DNA of 64,000 nucleotides. Source: Ailurus styani (taxonomy: Eukaryota > Chordata > Mammalia > Carnivora > Ailuridae). Position 1 is the stretch's first letter; each line of letters begins with the position of its first letter. A program made the translations under genes and the position numbers. The notes below the pieces were generated by a model, which saw only the letters and a program-made list of their open reading frames with translations, was not told the origin of the DNA and made no database searches. Location of the stretch: contig LNAC01000728.1 of NCBI GenBank assembly GCA_002007465.1, positions 372,001 through 436,000 on the forward strand. The letters are read 5' to 3'. Positions 32,925 to 43,569 of this stretch are shown here, piece after piece.

Positions 32925-33410
32925 ATTTAACATGTGTATATTTTTTAGACATTTACTATGTACTTGGCACATCCTAGGCACTTGTGGACACAACAGGCAA
33001 ACAACATCAATACACTCACGGAACTTACTCTATTACAAGAACAGTCAATGACTACAGTAAGTGCGATGCTGAGAAATAAAATAGGACGATATGATAAAGT
33101 GATCCTGGGTTCCTCTTAGTATCACCTTATCAGGAAATGTTCACTGAGGAAATGCCATTCAGACTGACACTCAGATCTGATTGAAAAGAAAGCTCCCATG
33201 ATGAGCAGGATGGGCAGGGGGAGGAGGCAGCATTCCAGACCCAGAGAATAGCCATTGCCGAGATCTGGAGACAGGAAATGTCTTAGAATGTCCCAGGATC
33301 AAGAAGACGGCCAATGTGGCAACAGCAGAGGGAATAATGAGGAGAGTAACAGAAGACAGGGTCAGCCAAGTTAAGTAGCTTGGATTTTAGTTGCATTTTA
33401 ATGCAATATT
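32925..33410 (-). mobile_element. L2, reverse orientation
   Basis: Reverse L2 blocks: 'catttactatgtacttggca', 'gaacttactctattacaag', 'tcactgaggaaatgccattc', 'gggaggaggcagcattccag' and 'aagaagacggccaatgtggc' (L2 gaaggccagtgtggc). Confidence 0.65.
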
Positions 33411-33479
33411 GCTGACATTGTAGTCTGAGAATCAAAATTTGGGTGGATTTTGATCAATGTCCTGCCATTAACTTACTGT

Positions 33480-33605
33480 ATGACTCCGGAAAACTTATAT
33501 CCTTTCTCTTGGCCTCAGAGCGACCTCGACTGTGAAACAAAGAGATTGAACTAGAAAGTAGATGATCTATGAATTCCCTTTGAGTGCTAACATTCTATGA
33601 TTCTA
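33480..33605 (+). mobile_element. MIR-like fragment
   Basis: Shows 'gactccggaaaacttata', 'tttctcttggcctcagagcg' and 'ttgaactagaaagtagatga', ending 'aacattctatgattcta'. Confidence 0.5.
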
Positions 33606-33910
33606 ATCTTTGCCCTCAAAAAACGAAGTTGAACACTCCCTTTTCGTAAAAGTACTGAGGCCCTTCTATGAACTAGAGAAGTATAGCTCAGGGCATGCTG
33701 GTCATTTGCCCCGAATTGTAAAACTGCCAAGACTTAAGATAGGATGAGGAGCCAAAAATTGCATTTCCCCTGTGTTGTTGACATTTCTTACAAGACGTAT
33801 TTGCTGTGAGTTTTTATATTTTGCTCTTGTCTTCATTACTCTCCCAGTTTCTTTGGAGTGCCTGACTAAGGCTCCCTCCATTCTCTACCTCCCACCTCAA
33901 CAATTTAAAA

Positions 33911-33934
33911 GAAAGAGAGAGAGAGAGAGAGAGG
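33911..33934 (+). repeat. (GA)n microsatellite, about 12 units
   Basis: Run of GA in a purine-rich context. Confidence 0.9.
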
Positions 33935-33939
33935 GACAG

Positions 33940-34810
33940 AAGTGAATGAATATGAATATGGAAGTCATTAACCCCTTCCCAATGTCCACAAGCATACTGG
34001 CTTTCCACACTTTCCTTTGGGAATAAGATCAAGTGCAAAAGACTGGCTCACTTCTCTCTAAAGAAAGGTGCTTGAAGAGATAACACTGATGTGAGATTGA
34101 TCACTCGTAGAAATTCCCAATATAATCAATCAGGGTAGTGGTTCCCAGAACATGAAATTCACTGTGACCAAAGATTAGTTGGCTCTCACCATAAATAATT
34201 TAGAAAGACCACTAAACAAACACATTAATAGTTTCATAGGTTTGCTAAATAAACAAGTAGTACGTGCACAAGATAAACCTTTTAAAGGAACAGCTAAGAT
34301 ATTTGGACTTTTAAAGAATATTTACCTTGGAACTGAGATAAAACCCAAGACTGAGTTTAAAGAGACAGAACATAGAATGCAGGCCCTCTTCTGTGAATCA
34401 AAAAAAAGAAGAAACCCTGTTTCTGATTTGTGGTATTTTAAGTTTCAGGGCTGAATCGATACCATGACATCTTTTTCAGAGTCACGCGTTCTTTAGTAGG
34501 AAAGAACAAAACACTCTTAAACAACATAGATATTTGTGAGTTTGCTATGTTGTGTGATTTTTATCAAGCTTTAGAGGCCAAACTACATCGATTGGAAAAC
34601 AACTCTATTTTATTATGAAAAATAATATGACATACAGAAATTCTACTTGCAAGATAAAATACATTATATACAGTGATTTTCAGCTAAACTAAACAAACAA
34701 TTTAGAAAAAAATGTTTATTTTTTAAGTTACTAACAATATGAGTCATTGGAAAGGTATTTTATTATGTATAAGCAAGAGTACACTCGATGACTCGGTTTT
34801 CACACTGCCT
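33940..34810. other. No recognised feature
   Basis: The frame at 34179-34454 (91 residues) contains KKRRNPVS but no recognised family. I regard it as chance. Confidence 0.35.
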
Positions 34811-34814
34811 CTTT

Positions 34815-34920
34815 AGTAATTAGCAATGTAAGCTTGGATAAGTTACTCAGCTTCTCTGAGTATCACCTGTATCTGCCAAATAAGGCAATTGGATGAAATG
34901 TTCTCAAACTGTAATTCAAT
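34815..34920 (+). mobile_element. MIR fragment
   Basis: Core 'gcttggataagttactcagc', 'ttctctgagtatcacctgt' and 'atctgccaaataaggcaatt' in order. Confidence 0.65.
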
Positions 34921-35220
34921 GCTGCAATGCTGGAAATGTATTTTTAACACCACATACTGCGTTTGCGTGCAGCACATGGTAAGTATTTATTCAGTTCATT
35001 GACAATTTAGTGAAAACATGAAACACTGAGACACAGTGTTTTGCTAATTAGGAAAGGGCATTACTTATCTTTGTAATGCAATATCTTGGTAATGTGGAGT
35101 CCTGGAGTTGTTATCACCAGACCTGGTTCTCTCTCCTACTGACCATAAGGGACCTTTGGGAAGATCATATGAAGGTCATACCATTTCCTTGTCTGTGTAC
35201 TGTCTTCCCATAACTGTTGT

Positions 35221-35465
35221 GAATAATTAAGAACACAGGTGCTGAATCAGACTGTTGCATTTTAAAATCTGGTTCTGCCAATTCTGACTTGTGTGATTTG
35301 GGAGAAGTGTGTTTCAACTCTATGAGTGCCTCAATTTTCTCATCTGTAAAATGGAGGTGATAGCAGTACCTAATTGAAAGAATTGTTGTAAAGATGAGGC
35401 ATGAGATCATATGTATAGCAATTAGAAGAGTGCTCAGGATTCAGTAAATGTTAGTGTTCACTATA
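35221..35465 (+). mobile_element. Full-length MIR element
   Basis: Nearly complete: 'taattaagaacacaggtgct', 'aatctggttctgccaattct', 'tttgggagaagtgtgtttca', 'tcaattttctcatctgtaaa', 'atggaggtgatagcagtacc', 'aattgttgtaaagatgaggc' and 'gtgctcaggattcagtaaat'. Confidence 0.9.
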
Positions 35466-36084
35466 TTGTTATTATTACTATTACTACTATAAGTAGTAGT
35501 AGTTGTGGTTTCAGCAGCAGTGGCACATGAAAATCCAAGTAGTAAGTAGAGAGAAAGCAAAGCTTTTTAAGGGCAAAGAAAATAAAGTAATTTTGTAGGC
35601 TGGAACTATTAAAGAAGGCTCGAGGATGCAGCCATAGTGAGCACTGGGCCTCTCTGAAAAGAAAGAAGGTCAACAGAAAGATGTTACAACCTGAGAAAAC
35701 AAAATAATCAAAGAGATGGAAGCGAAAAACCTCAGATAGCTTTCCAGGTGAAGACAGAAAAATAAACACAGGCATGTACTCTTGCTCCTTTCTGAAACCT
35801 CAAAAAAAATAACATTATGGAAACATTTTTAAAGCATAAAACCATAAGAAAAATTAATAGAAGAGAAAGCACCAATCAACATTTGAAATCTGGTAAGCAG
35901 TTGGACTAGCACTAAATGGTTTAGGAAACTTGACTAATGTGAGTTTCAAGCTGGCAGTAGGGAAAGCTAAAATGTGACCAAATTTAGGGCCATCAAATTC
36001 AAGGATGTACAGAATCAGACACCTCTAAGAGTGGAAGTGAGGACAGGGTTAAATTAAAATGAAGGATTTCTTAAAGGTTTGCTT
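35466..36084. other. No recognised feature
   Basis: A short (TAC/TAT)-rich tract at 35463-35505 is the only structure. The frame at 35461-35775 has no recognised domain. Confidence 0.4.
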
Positions 36085-36799
36085 AAGAAACACTAAAATC
36101 TGTAGCAATTTATTAGACACATTGCCGAAGGCAAGGGAAACAAAAGCAAAAATGAACTATGAGGACTATATCAAGATAAAAAGCTTCTGCACAGCAAAGG
36201 AAAAAATCAACAAAAGTAAGGAGCCCAGGGAATGGGAGAAAATATTTGCAAATGAAATGTCTGATAAAGGGTTAATATCCAAAATCTATAAAGAACTTAC
36301 CAAACTCAACACCTAAAAAACAAATAATCTAGTTAAGAAAAGGACAGAAGATATGAATAGACACTTTTCCAAAGAAGACATCCAGATGGCGAACAAACAA
36401 ATGAAAAGATGCTCAACATCACTCATCATCAGGGAAACGCAAATCAAAACCATGACGAGATACCACCTCACATCTGTCAGAATGGCTAAAATTAATGACA
36501 CTAGATATAGGAGGTGTTGGCCAGGATGTGGAGAAAGAGGAGCCCTCTTACACTGCTGGTGGGAATGCAAACTGGAGCAACCACTCTGGGGAACAGTATG
36601 GAGGTTCCTCAAAAAGTTAAAATAGAACTACCCTAGGATCCAGCAACTGCACTACTAGGTATTTACCCAAAGGATACAACAATACAAATCTGAAGGAGCA
36701 CATGCACCCAGATGCTTATAGCAGCATTATCAATAATACCCAAACTATAGAGAGAGCCCAAATGACCATCGACTGAGGAATGGATAAAGAAGATGTGAG

Positions 36800-36801
<2 letters not shown>

Positions 36802-36839
<38 letters not shown>

Positions 36840-36990
36840 ACACACACATTTTATTTTAATTATATATAATTAATATATAATTAAAATATATTTTATATAA
36901 TATGTATTATATAATATATAATTAATGTATGATTATATATAATTAAATAAAATATATAATTAATATATATAATAATATATAATGGAATAT
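36802..36990 (+). repeat. Composite (CA)n / AT-rich microsatellite inside L1
   Basis: CA repeats at 36802-36848 (interrupted by one TA) run into about 120 bases of pure A/T containing repeated ATATAATTAATATATAAT palindromes. The L1 block 'tggaatatta' occurs twice in short order (36984-36993 and 37001-37010), so part of L1 was duplicated with the expansion. Confidence 0.9.
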
Positions 36991-37198
36991 TACGTACTAT
37001 GGAATATTACTCAGACATCAAAAAAAATGAAATCTTGCCATTTGCAATGTTGTGGATGCAGCTAGAGTATATTATGTGAAATAAGTCAGTCAGAGAAAGA
37101 CAAACACTGTATGATCTCACTCATGCCTGGAATTTAAGAAAGAAAAGAGATGAACACATAGGAAGGGAGAAAAGAAAAAAAGGTGAGAGGGAAATAAG

Positions 37199-37430
37199 CC
37201 ATAAGTGATTCTTTTTTTTTTTTTTTAAGATTTTATTTATTTATTTCACAGAGGGAGAGAGATCACAAGGAGGCAGAGAGGCAGGCAGAGAGAGAGGGGG
37301 AAGCAGGCTCCCTGCTGAGCAGGGAGCCCGATGCGGGCCTCGATCCCAGGACCCTGAGATCATGACCTGAGCCGAAAGCAGAGGCTTTTAACCCACTGAG
37401 CCACCCAGGCGCCCTCCATAAGTGATTCTT
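37199..37430 (-). mobile_element. Young CAN-SINE nested in L1
   Basis: The reverse element (37214-37415) has a T-rich left end and a head ending 'ccactgagccacccaggcgcc'. Perfect 15-bp TSDs ccataagtgattctt are at 37199-37213 and 37416-37430. The frame at 37263-37529 is this SINE plus L1. Confidence 0.97.
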
Positions 37431-37619
37431 AATGATAGAGAGCAATCTGAGGGGTGACGGAGGGACATGGGTGGGACATGGGCTAGATGGGTGATGGGGA
37501 TTAAGGAGCACACTTGTTGTCATGAGCACTGGGTGTTGTATGTAAGTGATAAGTCACCGAATTCTCCTCCAGCACTGTATGTTAACTAACAAAATTAACC
37601 GTCTCCCCAAAAAAGAAAG

Positions 37620-38000
37620 AAATACTTAAAACCTTCAGCCTCTCTTCCAAAAAGGCCCTCACATAAGGAAACATAGTTGAGGTTGGTATTACCCTACTGA
37701 AGTTAAGAGAGACTATGTATACATTTATATGCTGAATGCTGAGAGCCACCTTATTATCCTATTATTAGTCTTCGATCACTGATGGACTTCTAGAACACCC
37801 AAAATCAAATCTGTATCCTACAAGGAAAAGACTGGAAAATTGTCTCTGGGAATCTGACTAGCCCAAAGGGGAAGATACAAAGGTAATGGTACTGAGATTT
37901 CCTCCATAGAGCAGCCCATCAAGATTGCGTCTCTACTTTGAAGATTCTGGTTGACAAATTCCACCAAAGCACTCAGAATTTCACATCAGCCTTTAAGAGA
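37620..38000. other. No recognised feature
   Basis: AT-leaning sequence without a clear repeat. Confidence 0.35.
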
Positions 38001-39340
38001 ATCACTCTAAAAAAAAAAAATCAGATCACTCAGAAAATATGCTAACATGAAAGAGATCTGAATGCAAGTGAAAAAAAAAAGAAGTAACTTGGAGATAATA
38101 AAAAAGTACAAGATAAAAACTTGAACAAAAATGTTATCCATGTATTACATTCATAAAAGAGGAACTGGATGCACTTTACAATAACATATTCTGACAATTT
38201 TAAAAGGGTCTTGGAAATAAATATAACAGAAATGAAAACATCAATAGAAGGACTGTAAAGCTGAATTAGAGAAATTTTTTAAAAAGCAGAACAAAATGTC
38301 CAGGAGATAAAAAATGAGAGAACACAAAGAAAACTTAAAATCAGTCCAGAATGTTTGATATTCAAATATTAGGAGTTCCGTGGAGAAAGCACTGATAAAA
38401 AAGGAAGAAAGGAGGTTGTCAGTGAAGAAATATACCAAAAATGTTCAGAATTGAAGATATGAATTGCCAAATGCCTGGCAGAGCAAATAAAAGCAGACCC
38501 ATACCAATATATATCATCTTGAAACTTCTAAGAAAATCATACACATTCCCAAAGAAAAAGTCACAGATAAAAGACAAGGAATCAAAACTAGCTTTGGATT
38601 TTATAACGACAGAGATAGAAGGTAGAATACAATGAATTGGAACCTTCAAATTTTGAGAGAAAATGATTTACAACCAAAGATTCTATACCCAACCAAACTT
38701 TCAATCAAGAGTGATAATAGAATAAAGAAAATTTTAAAAGATTTTATTGATTTATTTGAGAAAGAGAGAGCACTAGCAGCAGGAGTTTCAGAGGGAGAGG
38801 GAGAAGCAGACTCCCCCACTAAGCAAGCAGCCTGATGCAGGGCTTGATCCCAGGACCCAGAGATTGTGACCTGAACTAAAGGCAGACACTTAATTGATGG
38901 AGCCACACAGATGTCCCTAGAATAAAGACATTTTAAAGCATGCCATGGCCTTTAAAAATGTTTACTTTCCATTATCCCTTTTTTGTGAAACTACTGGTTT
39001 ATGAGGTCTGCAAAACAAGTAAGTGATCAAAAGAGAAGGTATAGCTATAGTAAAAGGCAGTCCATCACTGGAAAGAGGAAGAAAACCCCCAAGAAAACTA
39101 AGGACAAATGAGAGCGATGACTGTCTACCAAGCATAGAAGGTAATGAAATCCATGAAGAGCAGATGACTAGGATTTTGATGGGATATTTTTCCAGAATAC
39201 AAAACGTAAAGAATACTTGAAGATATTGACAATCTGTAAAGAATCTGGGCTGAATTAATAAGTACATAGGAAACTAAACAAAGGGGAAAAGATCAAGATA
39301 AATATTGACTAAAGAGAAAAGGAAAAATGCAGAAAAGAGA
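38001..39340 (+). mobile_element. Old L1/HAL1-like ORF1-region fossil
   Basis: Contains the diagnostic old-L1 string 'gattctatacccaaccaaac' followed by 'tttcaatcaagagtgata', preceded by 'aagaaatataccaaaaatgt' and followed by A/G-rich sequence. Frames at 38441-38635 and 38632-38835 are remnants. It is split by a SINE at 38718-38931. The label is by similarity in order to human-type L1M/HAL1 copies and is tentative. Confidence 0.5.
38718..38931 (-). mobile_element. Older CAN-SINE nested in the L1 fossil
   Basis: The reverse element (about 38735-38917) carries 'aaagattttattgatttatt' and a 'gagagggagaagcagactc' body, with a diverged head 'gatggagccacacagatgtc'. TSDs tagaataaaga(a/c)a are at 38718-38730 and 38918-38930. 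Its substitutions exceed those of the young set. Confidence 0.9.
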
Positions 39341-39557
39341 AGAAAATATGATTTACTGCATGATTAAGGATTTATGTGGTCAAAATACAGGAAACACTGA
39401 ATATTCATACAACCAAAATTGTGACAATTATATTGGAAATGTGGGAGAAATAGGAAACGTGTGTGTGTGTAAGTCACTGGATAATGCCTGAACTGAAACA
39501 TCTGGTAAATAGCACTATATTTAGTGCTTGTTCAGTTTATGTCATGTGTGGGCATGG

Positions 39558-39560
<3 letters not shown>

Positions 39561-39610
<50 letters not shown>
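39561..39610 (+). repeat. (CA)25 microsatellite
   Basis: Fifty uninterrupted bases of CA after GGGCATGGGCG. A frame at 39463-39765 reads HTHTHT and is an artefact. Confidence 0.97.
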
Positions 39611-39611
<1 letters not shown>

Positions 39612-40026
39612 TTATAGGTACCCAGGAATAAACAGAAAAGACGGCTTAAGGTTGGAAGCAAGAAGGCAGGGGCTCAGGCCACCCCAGGTTCCACCTGATC
39701 TCCTTGAGGACAGAAAGGATCACTATCTCTCCACACCTGTAATCTACTTGCTGTTTACTATTTGAGAAGCTCTGATTTAGAGACAGGGAAGTAAATACCA
39801 AAAAACCAAGCTAGATGAATTGAAAGTGATTTCCTCCAGAGAGGAGATTTGGTTTGGAACAAGAAAACATGCAGGGGGCAGAGATGTACCATTTGTCATA
39901 ATAAACCTTGTAGAATTCATTGAATTTTTAAACCATATCCACATATTACTTTAACTTTAAAAAGAAAAGGAAATCACTAAAAACCTAAACTATACTATGA
40001 GCATGATGCCTGATAAATGTGAAGGT
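39611..40026. other. No recognised feature
   Basis: Unassigned. The frame at 39463-39765 ends within it. Confidence 0.4.
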
Positions 40027-40027
40027 A

Positions 40028-40255
40028 ACGTTTACTGAGCCCATTTAAAATGCCAGGCATTCACTGATTTCTCCATTTGATCCTCATGACAACCAAATGA
40101 CAAGCAATAATTATTGTTATTATACACATTTCAAAGATGAAAAAAACATACATTAAGAGAAATTAGGTACACTGCCTGTGTTTCTACAGTTAATAAATAA
40201 AAAAGTTGAAATCCACCCAAAAGTCTGCCACCTACCAGAGCCCAGTCTCCTAACC
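40028..40255 (-). mobile_element. MIR element, reverse orientation
   Basis: Shows 'gtttactgagcccatttaaa', 'tgatcctcatgacaaccaaa', 'acacatttcaaagatgaaa', 'ccacctaccagagcccagtc' and 'tcctaacccc', a near full-length reverse MIR. Confidence 0.8.
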
Positions 40256-40680
40256 CCCTGCTTATTTGTCTCTCAGGAGAGGTCAGTGTTGGTGGTGCCA
40301 CATTCTGGAAGGTCTTGTATATCAGTCTAGATGAAGTCCTCTTACTTAGGTACTTTGGGAAATGGGATCTTCCAAAATCTCTTCACACATCAGAATTATG
40401 GGCCATATCAACCTGTTCAAGTCTAAAAGTAGAGTATTAAAAAAGCTAGCTCTGCCATCTGCCTGAACATCCTTGCAGATAGTTGACCACGATCCCATGG
40501 CTACCTTATGCTTTATGGGAATGGTGCTGTGCAGCCCTCGGTCTCCACTTAAGCAAGCTCCCTGTTATTTAGAGGTTACTGCTGCTCTTCTATGGACCTG
40601 CAATACTCTGCTGCTTTAATATGAAAAGTTAAAATGCAGGAGCAAACCTCACTGGATGTTTACTGTTGTTTCCGACATCG
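40256..40680. other. No recognised feature
   Basis: Unique-looking sequence leading into the gap-flanking duplication. Confidence 0.4.
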
Positions 40681-41071
40681 CCATTTAGTTATTTTAACAA
40701 GGTCACTATTGGTTAATGTGTTTGCTAATATGGACTCTACTTTCTCATAAACTTCTTTCAGGTATATGCAAGCATCATATTCTAATCTGAAATTTAGGGA
40801 ACAAAAAAAGAAAAAAAAAACTTTAAAAAGTTTGATGAATGGGCGCCTGGGTGGCTCAGTGGGTTAAAGCCTCTGCCTTCGGCTCAGGTCATGATCTCAG
40901 GGTCCTGGGATCNCCATTTAGTTATTTTAACAAGGTCACTATTGGTTAATGTGTTTGCTAATATGGACTCTACTTTCTCATAAACTTCTTTCAGGTATAT
41001 GCAAGCATCATATTCTAATCTGAAATTTAGGGAACAAAAAAAGAAAAAAAAACTTTAAAAAGTTTGATGAA
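40681..41071. repeat. Direct ~158-bp duplication around a one-base N, one copy followed by a SINE
   Basis: Copy A is 40681-40839. It is followed by one T (40840) and the first 72 bases of a SINE (40841-40912), then N at 40913. Copy B is 40914-41071 without a SINE and continues into unique DNA. The copies differ only in a poly-A of 10 versus 9. Confidence 0.95.
40841..40912 (+). mobile_element. 5' part of a young CAN-SINE cut off by the N gap
   Basis: Starts 'gggcgcctgggtggctcagt', then 'gggttaaagcctctgccttc', and stops at 'gggtcctgggatc' immediately before the N. It is nearly identical to the young copies at 43.3 and 62.6 kb. The 3' two thirds are absent from the assembly. Confidence 0.93.
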
Positions 41072-41850
41072 CACTTAAATTCATAGGAGAAGTGACCCTT
41101 ATCTCAGAAACCAATTCTATTAGGTGGTTTCCTGGCATTTTAAAAAAAAATTAAAGTTATTCTGAATATTTACATTGAGAAAATCTTCAAAACACACAAA
41201 CATGCATGCATGCACACACATACACGTATGTGCATGAACACAGATGGAGAAAGAGACAGAGACAGAGAGAAGGAGGAAAAAGGAGATATTTTAAAAGTAC
41301 AATAACAAAGAGCCCTGTCAAAATGATATTTTAATCATAGGGACCTACTAGATGATTAATATTAAATAGATTGATGGAATTCAACTGACTGGGTATGATT
41401 ATTTCTTCCCACTATCTTTCCATGTCTCTCCTGCTGGCAAACCAGACAAGCAGATTTCCACCACAGATCTTCTTCTAAGATCTCTCAGATCCTCCATACT
41501 TATCTCACATGCCCACGTCCCCCACAACATGCACAAGCTCACTCACAGCCCTGATAACAGTGGAGCATCATCACGGTCCAGGACCCCAAGGCCCTCTTAG
41601 AACCACACCTCATTCCAGAGCAGGAGGTTAGGCTGGTCCAGTTTCATGGTCTGTGGTTACATCTGAACTGACCACCACAAACAACTGGCCCGCGGCCTTC
41701 TCTCTCCCAGCTCTTCCTCACCCACCACCATCGCCTGTGCCGAGAGGGCTTCCTCGGGCTTTACAGCTAGGCAGGAGTCTCTCATCTGGAATGTGAGTCT
41801 GGAAGGGAAGATTGTAAAATAACTTCCCTTCCTTGACAGTAGAGAAATGA
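41072..41850. other. No recognised repeat except low-complexity
   Basis: A CATGCATGCACACACA and GAGACAGAGA stretch occupies about 41195-41285. A possible L2-like passage lies at 41395-41600 but is not secure. The frame at 41657-41929 has no recognised domain and runs into the SINE. Confidence 0.35.
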
Positions 41851-41856
41851 TCATTT

Positions 41857-42029
41857 GGGCACCTGGGTGGCTCAGTTGGTTGGGTGTTGGCCTTTGGCTC
41901 AGGTCATGATCCTGGAGTCCCAGGATCAAGTCCCGTATCAGGCTCCCTGCTCATCGGGAAGTCTGCTTCTCCCTCTGCCCTTCACCTCACTCTCTCTTGC
42001 TCTCTGTCTCTCATATAAATAAATAAAAC

Positions 42030-42032
<3 letters not shown>
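41857..42032 (+). mobile_element. CAN-SINE, arctoid-type
   Basis: Head 'gggcacctgggtggctcagt', then 'tggttgggtgttggcctttg', 'gatcctggagtcccaggatc', a 'ctctctcttgctctctgtct' body and the tail 'ataaataaataaaacct'. A clear TSD is not visible because a GA microsatellite replaces the 3' tail. Confidence 0.9.

Positions 42033-42094
<62 letters not shown>
42033..42094 (+). repeat. (GA)31 microsatellite at SINE tail
   Basis: Sixty-two uninterrupted bases of GA directly follow the SINE tail. A minus-strand frame (42011-42202) reads SLSLSLSL and is an artefact. Confidence 0.97.
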
Positions 42095-42096
<2 letters not shown>

Positions 42097-42594
42097 CACC
42101 TGGTTTTCTTTTCTTAAATAGAACCATTTTATTATTTAAATATATTGGTCCCCTGATTTCAACTTGCTCCATAGGGCATACTTCTCCCTTCCCAGGCTGC
42201 ACAAGATGCTGTCCAGGGCACTGGATGCCTTATAGACGGAGTAACTAATACATTTACCCCTTCGATCCAAAAAGATTTCATGTATGCCTACTGAATCCAT
42301 CAGTGTTTGAAATACAGGTGAGAAATTAAGCATTTTCCCTACTGGGATCAGTGCTAAATGGTAGAAGACATGACTTTCTGGAATGCTCACTGGAAGAGGG
42401 CCATACCTGACTCACACTTCTCACGGGCAGGAGTGGAGAGGACAGGTGTGTGAGTGTGTGGAGGGAGGTCTACTTGTCAAGGGAGAAGAGTCTCCCGACA
42501 GAGAGAATTGTTTCCTCAAAGAAAATATTGAGGAAATAGAAGGTTATTCTCCAGAAGCACAGAAGGAAAAGAGGCGGGCTGGAGTTAGCTGGTG

Positions 42595-42720
42595 AGGCAC
42601 GGAGCTGCAGATGTGGGCAGGGTCAATCGTGAAGAGCCTGGTAAACTCAGTTGGGCAGTGATAACCCACTGGAGTTTTTAAAAGCTCAGTAACATGATCA
42701 GACTTGCATTTTCAGAATTT
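42595..42720 (-). mobile_element. L2 fragment, reverse orientation
   Basis: Shows 'cactggagtttttaaaagct', 'cagtaacatgatcagacttg' and 'cattttcag', the reverse L2 block 'gagtgacatgatctgatttgc'. Confidence 0.6.
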
Positions 42721-42849
42721 CACTCATTCTTAGCATCAGCTGGATGCTTGGGAAATCGATTCTATAGTTTAAAAAGCAAGTCCACCCTTATGATAGTAAC
42801 TTTATCAGTATTTAATTTGTTAGTAGTTGTCTAATAGTTGTCTAACTTG

Positions 42850-43010
42850 TGGCGATCACTAAATCCTTCCAAATATATTCTCACATTTTATCATCATAAT
42901 TAACTACAAGGCCCCTGTGATGATCTTCATTGTTATCAAAGAAGAAACCAAGACTCAGAAAAATAAAGTGGAGTCCTGGGACTGGCTCTGGATTCAAGGG
43001 ACCTTCATCC
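42850..43010 (-). mobile_element. MIR fragment, reverse orientation
   Basis: Shows 'attctcacattttatcatca', 'ccctgtgatgatcttcattg', 'aaagaagaaaccaagactca' and 'actggctctggattcaagg'. Confidence 0.6.
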
Positions 43011-43319
43011 TACCACTATTAACCAACCGACAGTTCCCTGACCGAGGGAAGGTCCTCATGCACACGTGTGCAGCCTGGAACCCACAACATAAGCAGATAA
43101 TGTGCAAAGAATGCCAGTTGCGGTGGGTTGAAATTTATGGCCTATAAGATGACCCAGTAAAAAATGAAAAGGCATGAATCTGAAAACCAGAAGACTTTTA
43201 GAGCATCAGCAAAGATCAAATGTGACAGTCAGTGAGGAAATTGTGTGGGAACTACTAGGTGCTCTCTTAGCTTAATACCTCTCTATTTATGTAAAATGAT
43301 CTTTGATGAAGTTGTTTTT

Positions 43320-43567
43320 AAAAAACACAGAAGCTGGGGCGCCTGGGTGGCTCAGTGGGTTAAAGCCTCTACCTTCGGCTCGGGTCATGATCTCAGGGTC
43401 CTGGGATCGAGCCCCATATCGGGCTCCTTGCTAGGCAGGGATCCTGCTTCCTCCTCTCTCTCTGCCTGCCTCTCTGCCTCCTTGTGATCACTCTCTCTCT
43501 GTCAAATAAATAAATAAAATCTTAAAAAAATAATAAAAATAATAAAAATAAAAAAAACACATAAGCT
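43320..43567 (+). mobile_element. Young CAN-SINE with TSDs
   Basis: Full-length forward element: 'ggggcgcctgggtggctcag', 'tgggttaaagcctctacctt', a 'ttcctcctctctctctgcct' body and an 'aataaataaataaaatctt' tail of A/T-rich slippage. TSDs are aaaaacacagaagct (43320-43334) and aaaaacacataagct (about 43553-43567), with one mismatch. The frame at 43245-43487 is SINE-derived. Confidence 0.95.
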
Positions 43568-43569
43568 AA

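Larger units (their letters stand above)
36085..37610 (+). mobile_element. L1 3' part with ORF2 C-terminus, 5'-truncated
   Basis: Best L1 copy in the window. The same frame runs through 36059-36316 (ending ...[12 protein letters not shown]) and 36353-36625 ([20 protein letters not shown], then the Cys-rich [18 protein letters not shown]). These are the end-region blocks of L1 ORF2p. A premature stop at 36314-36316 (TAA where the family has CAA) and a one-base loss in 'aaaaagttaaaatag' at about 36613-36625 break it. The 3' part holds a composite CA/TA microsatellite and the typical end ('catgagcactgggtgttgta', 'gtcaccgaattctcctcc'). A SINE splits it at 37199-37430. It is non-autonomous because reverse transcriptase, endonuclease and ORF1 are absent. 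Confidence 0.9.
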
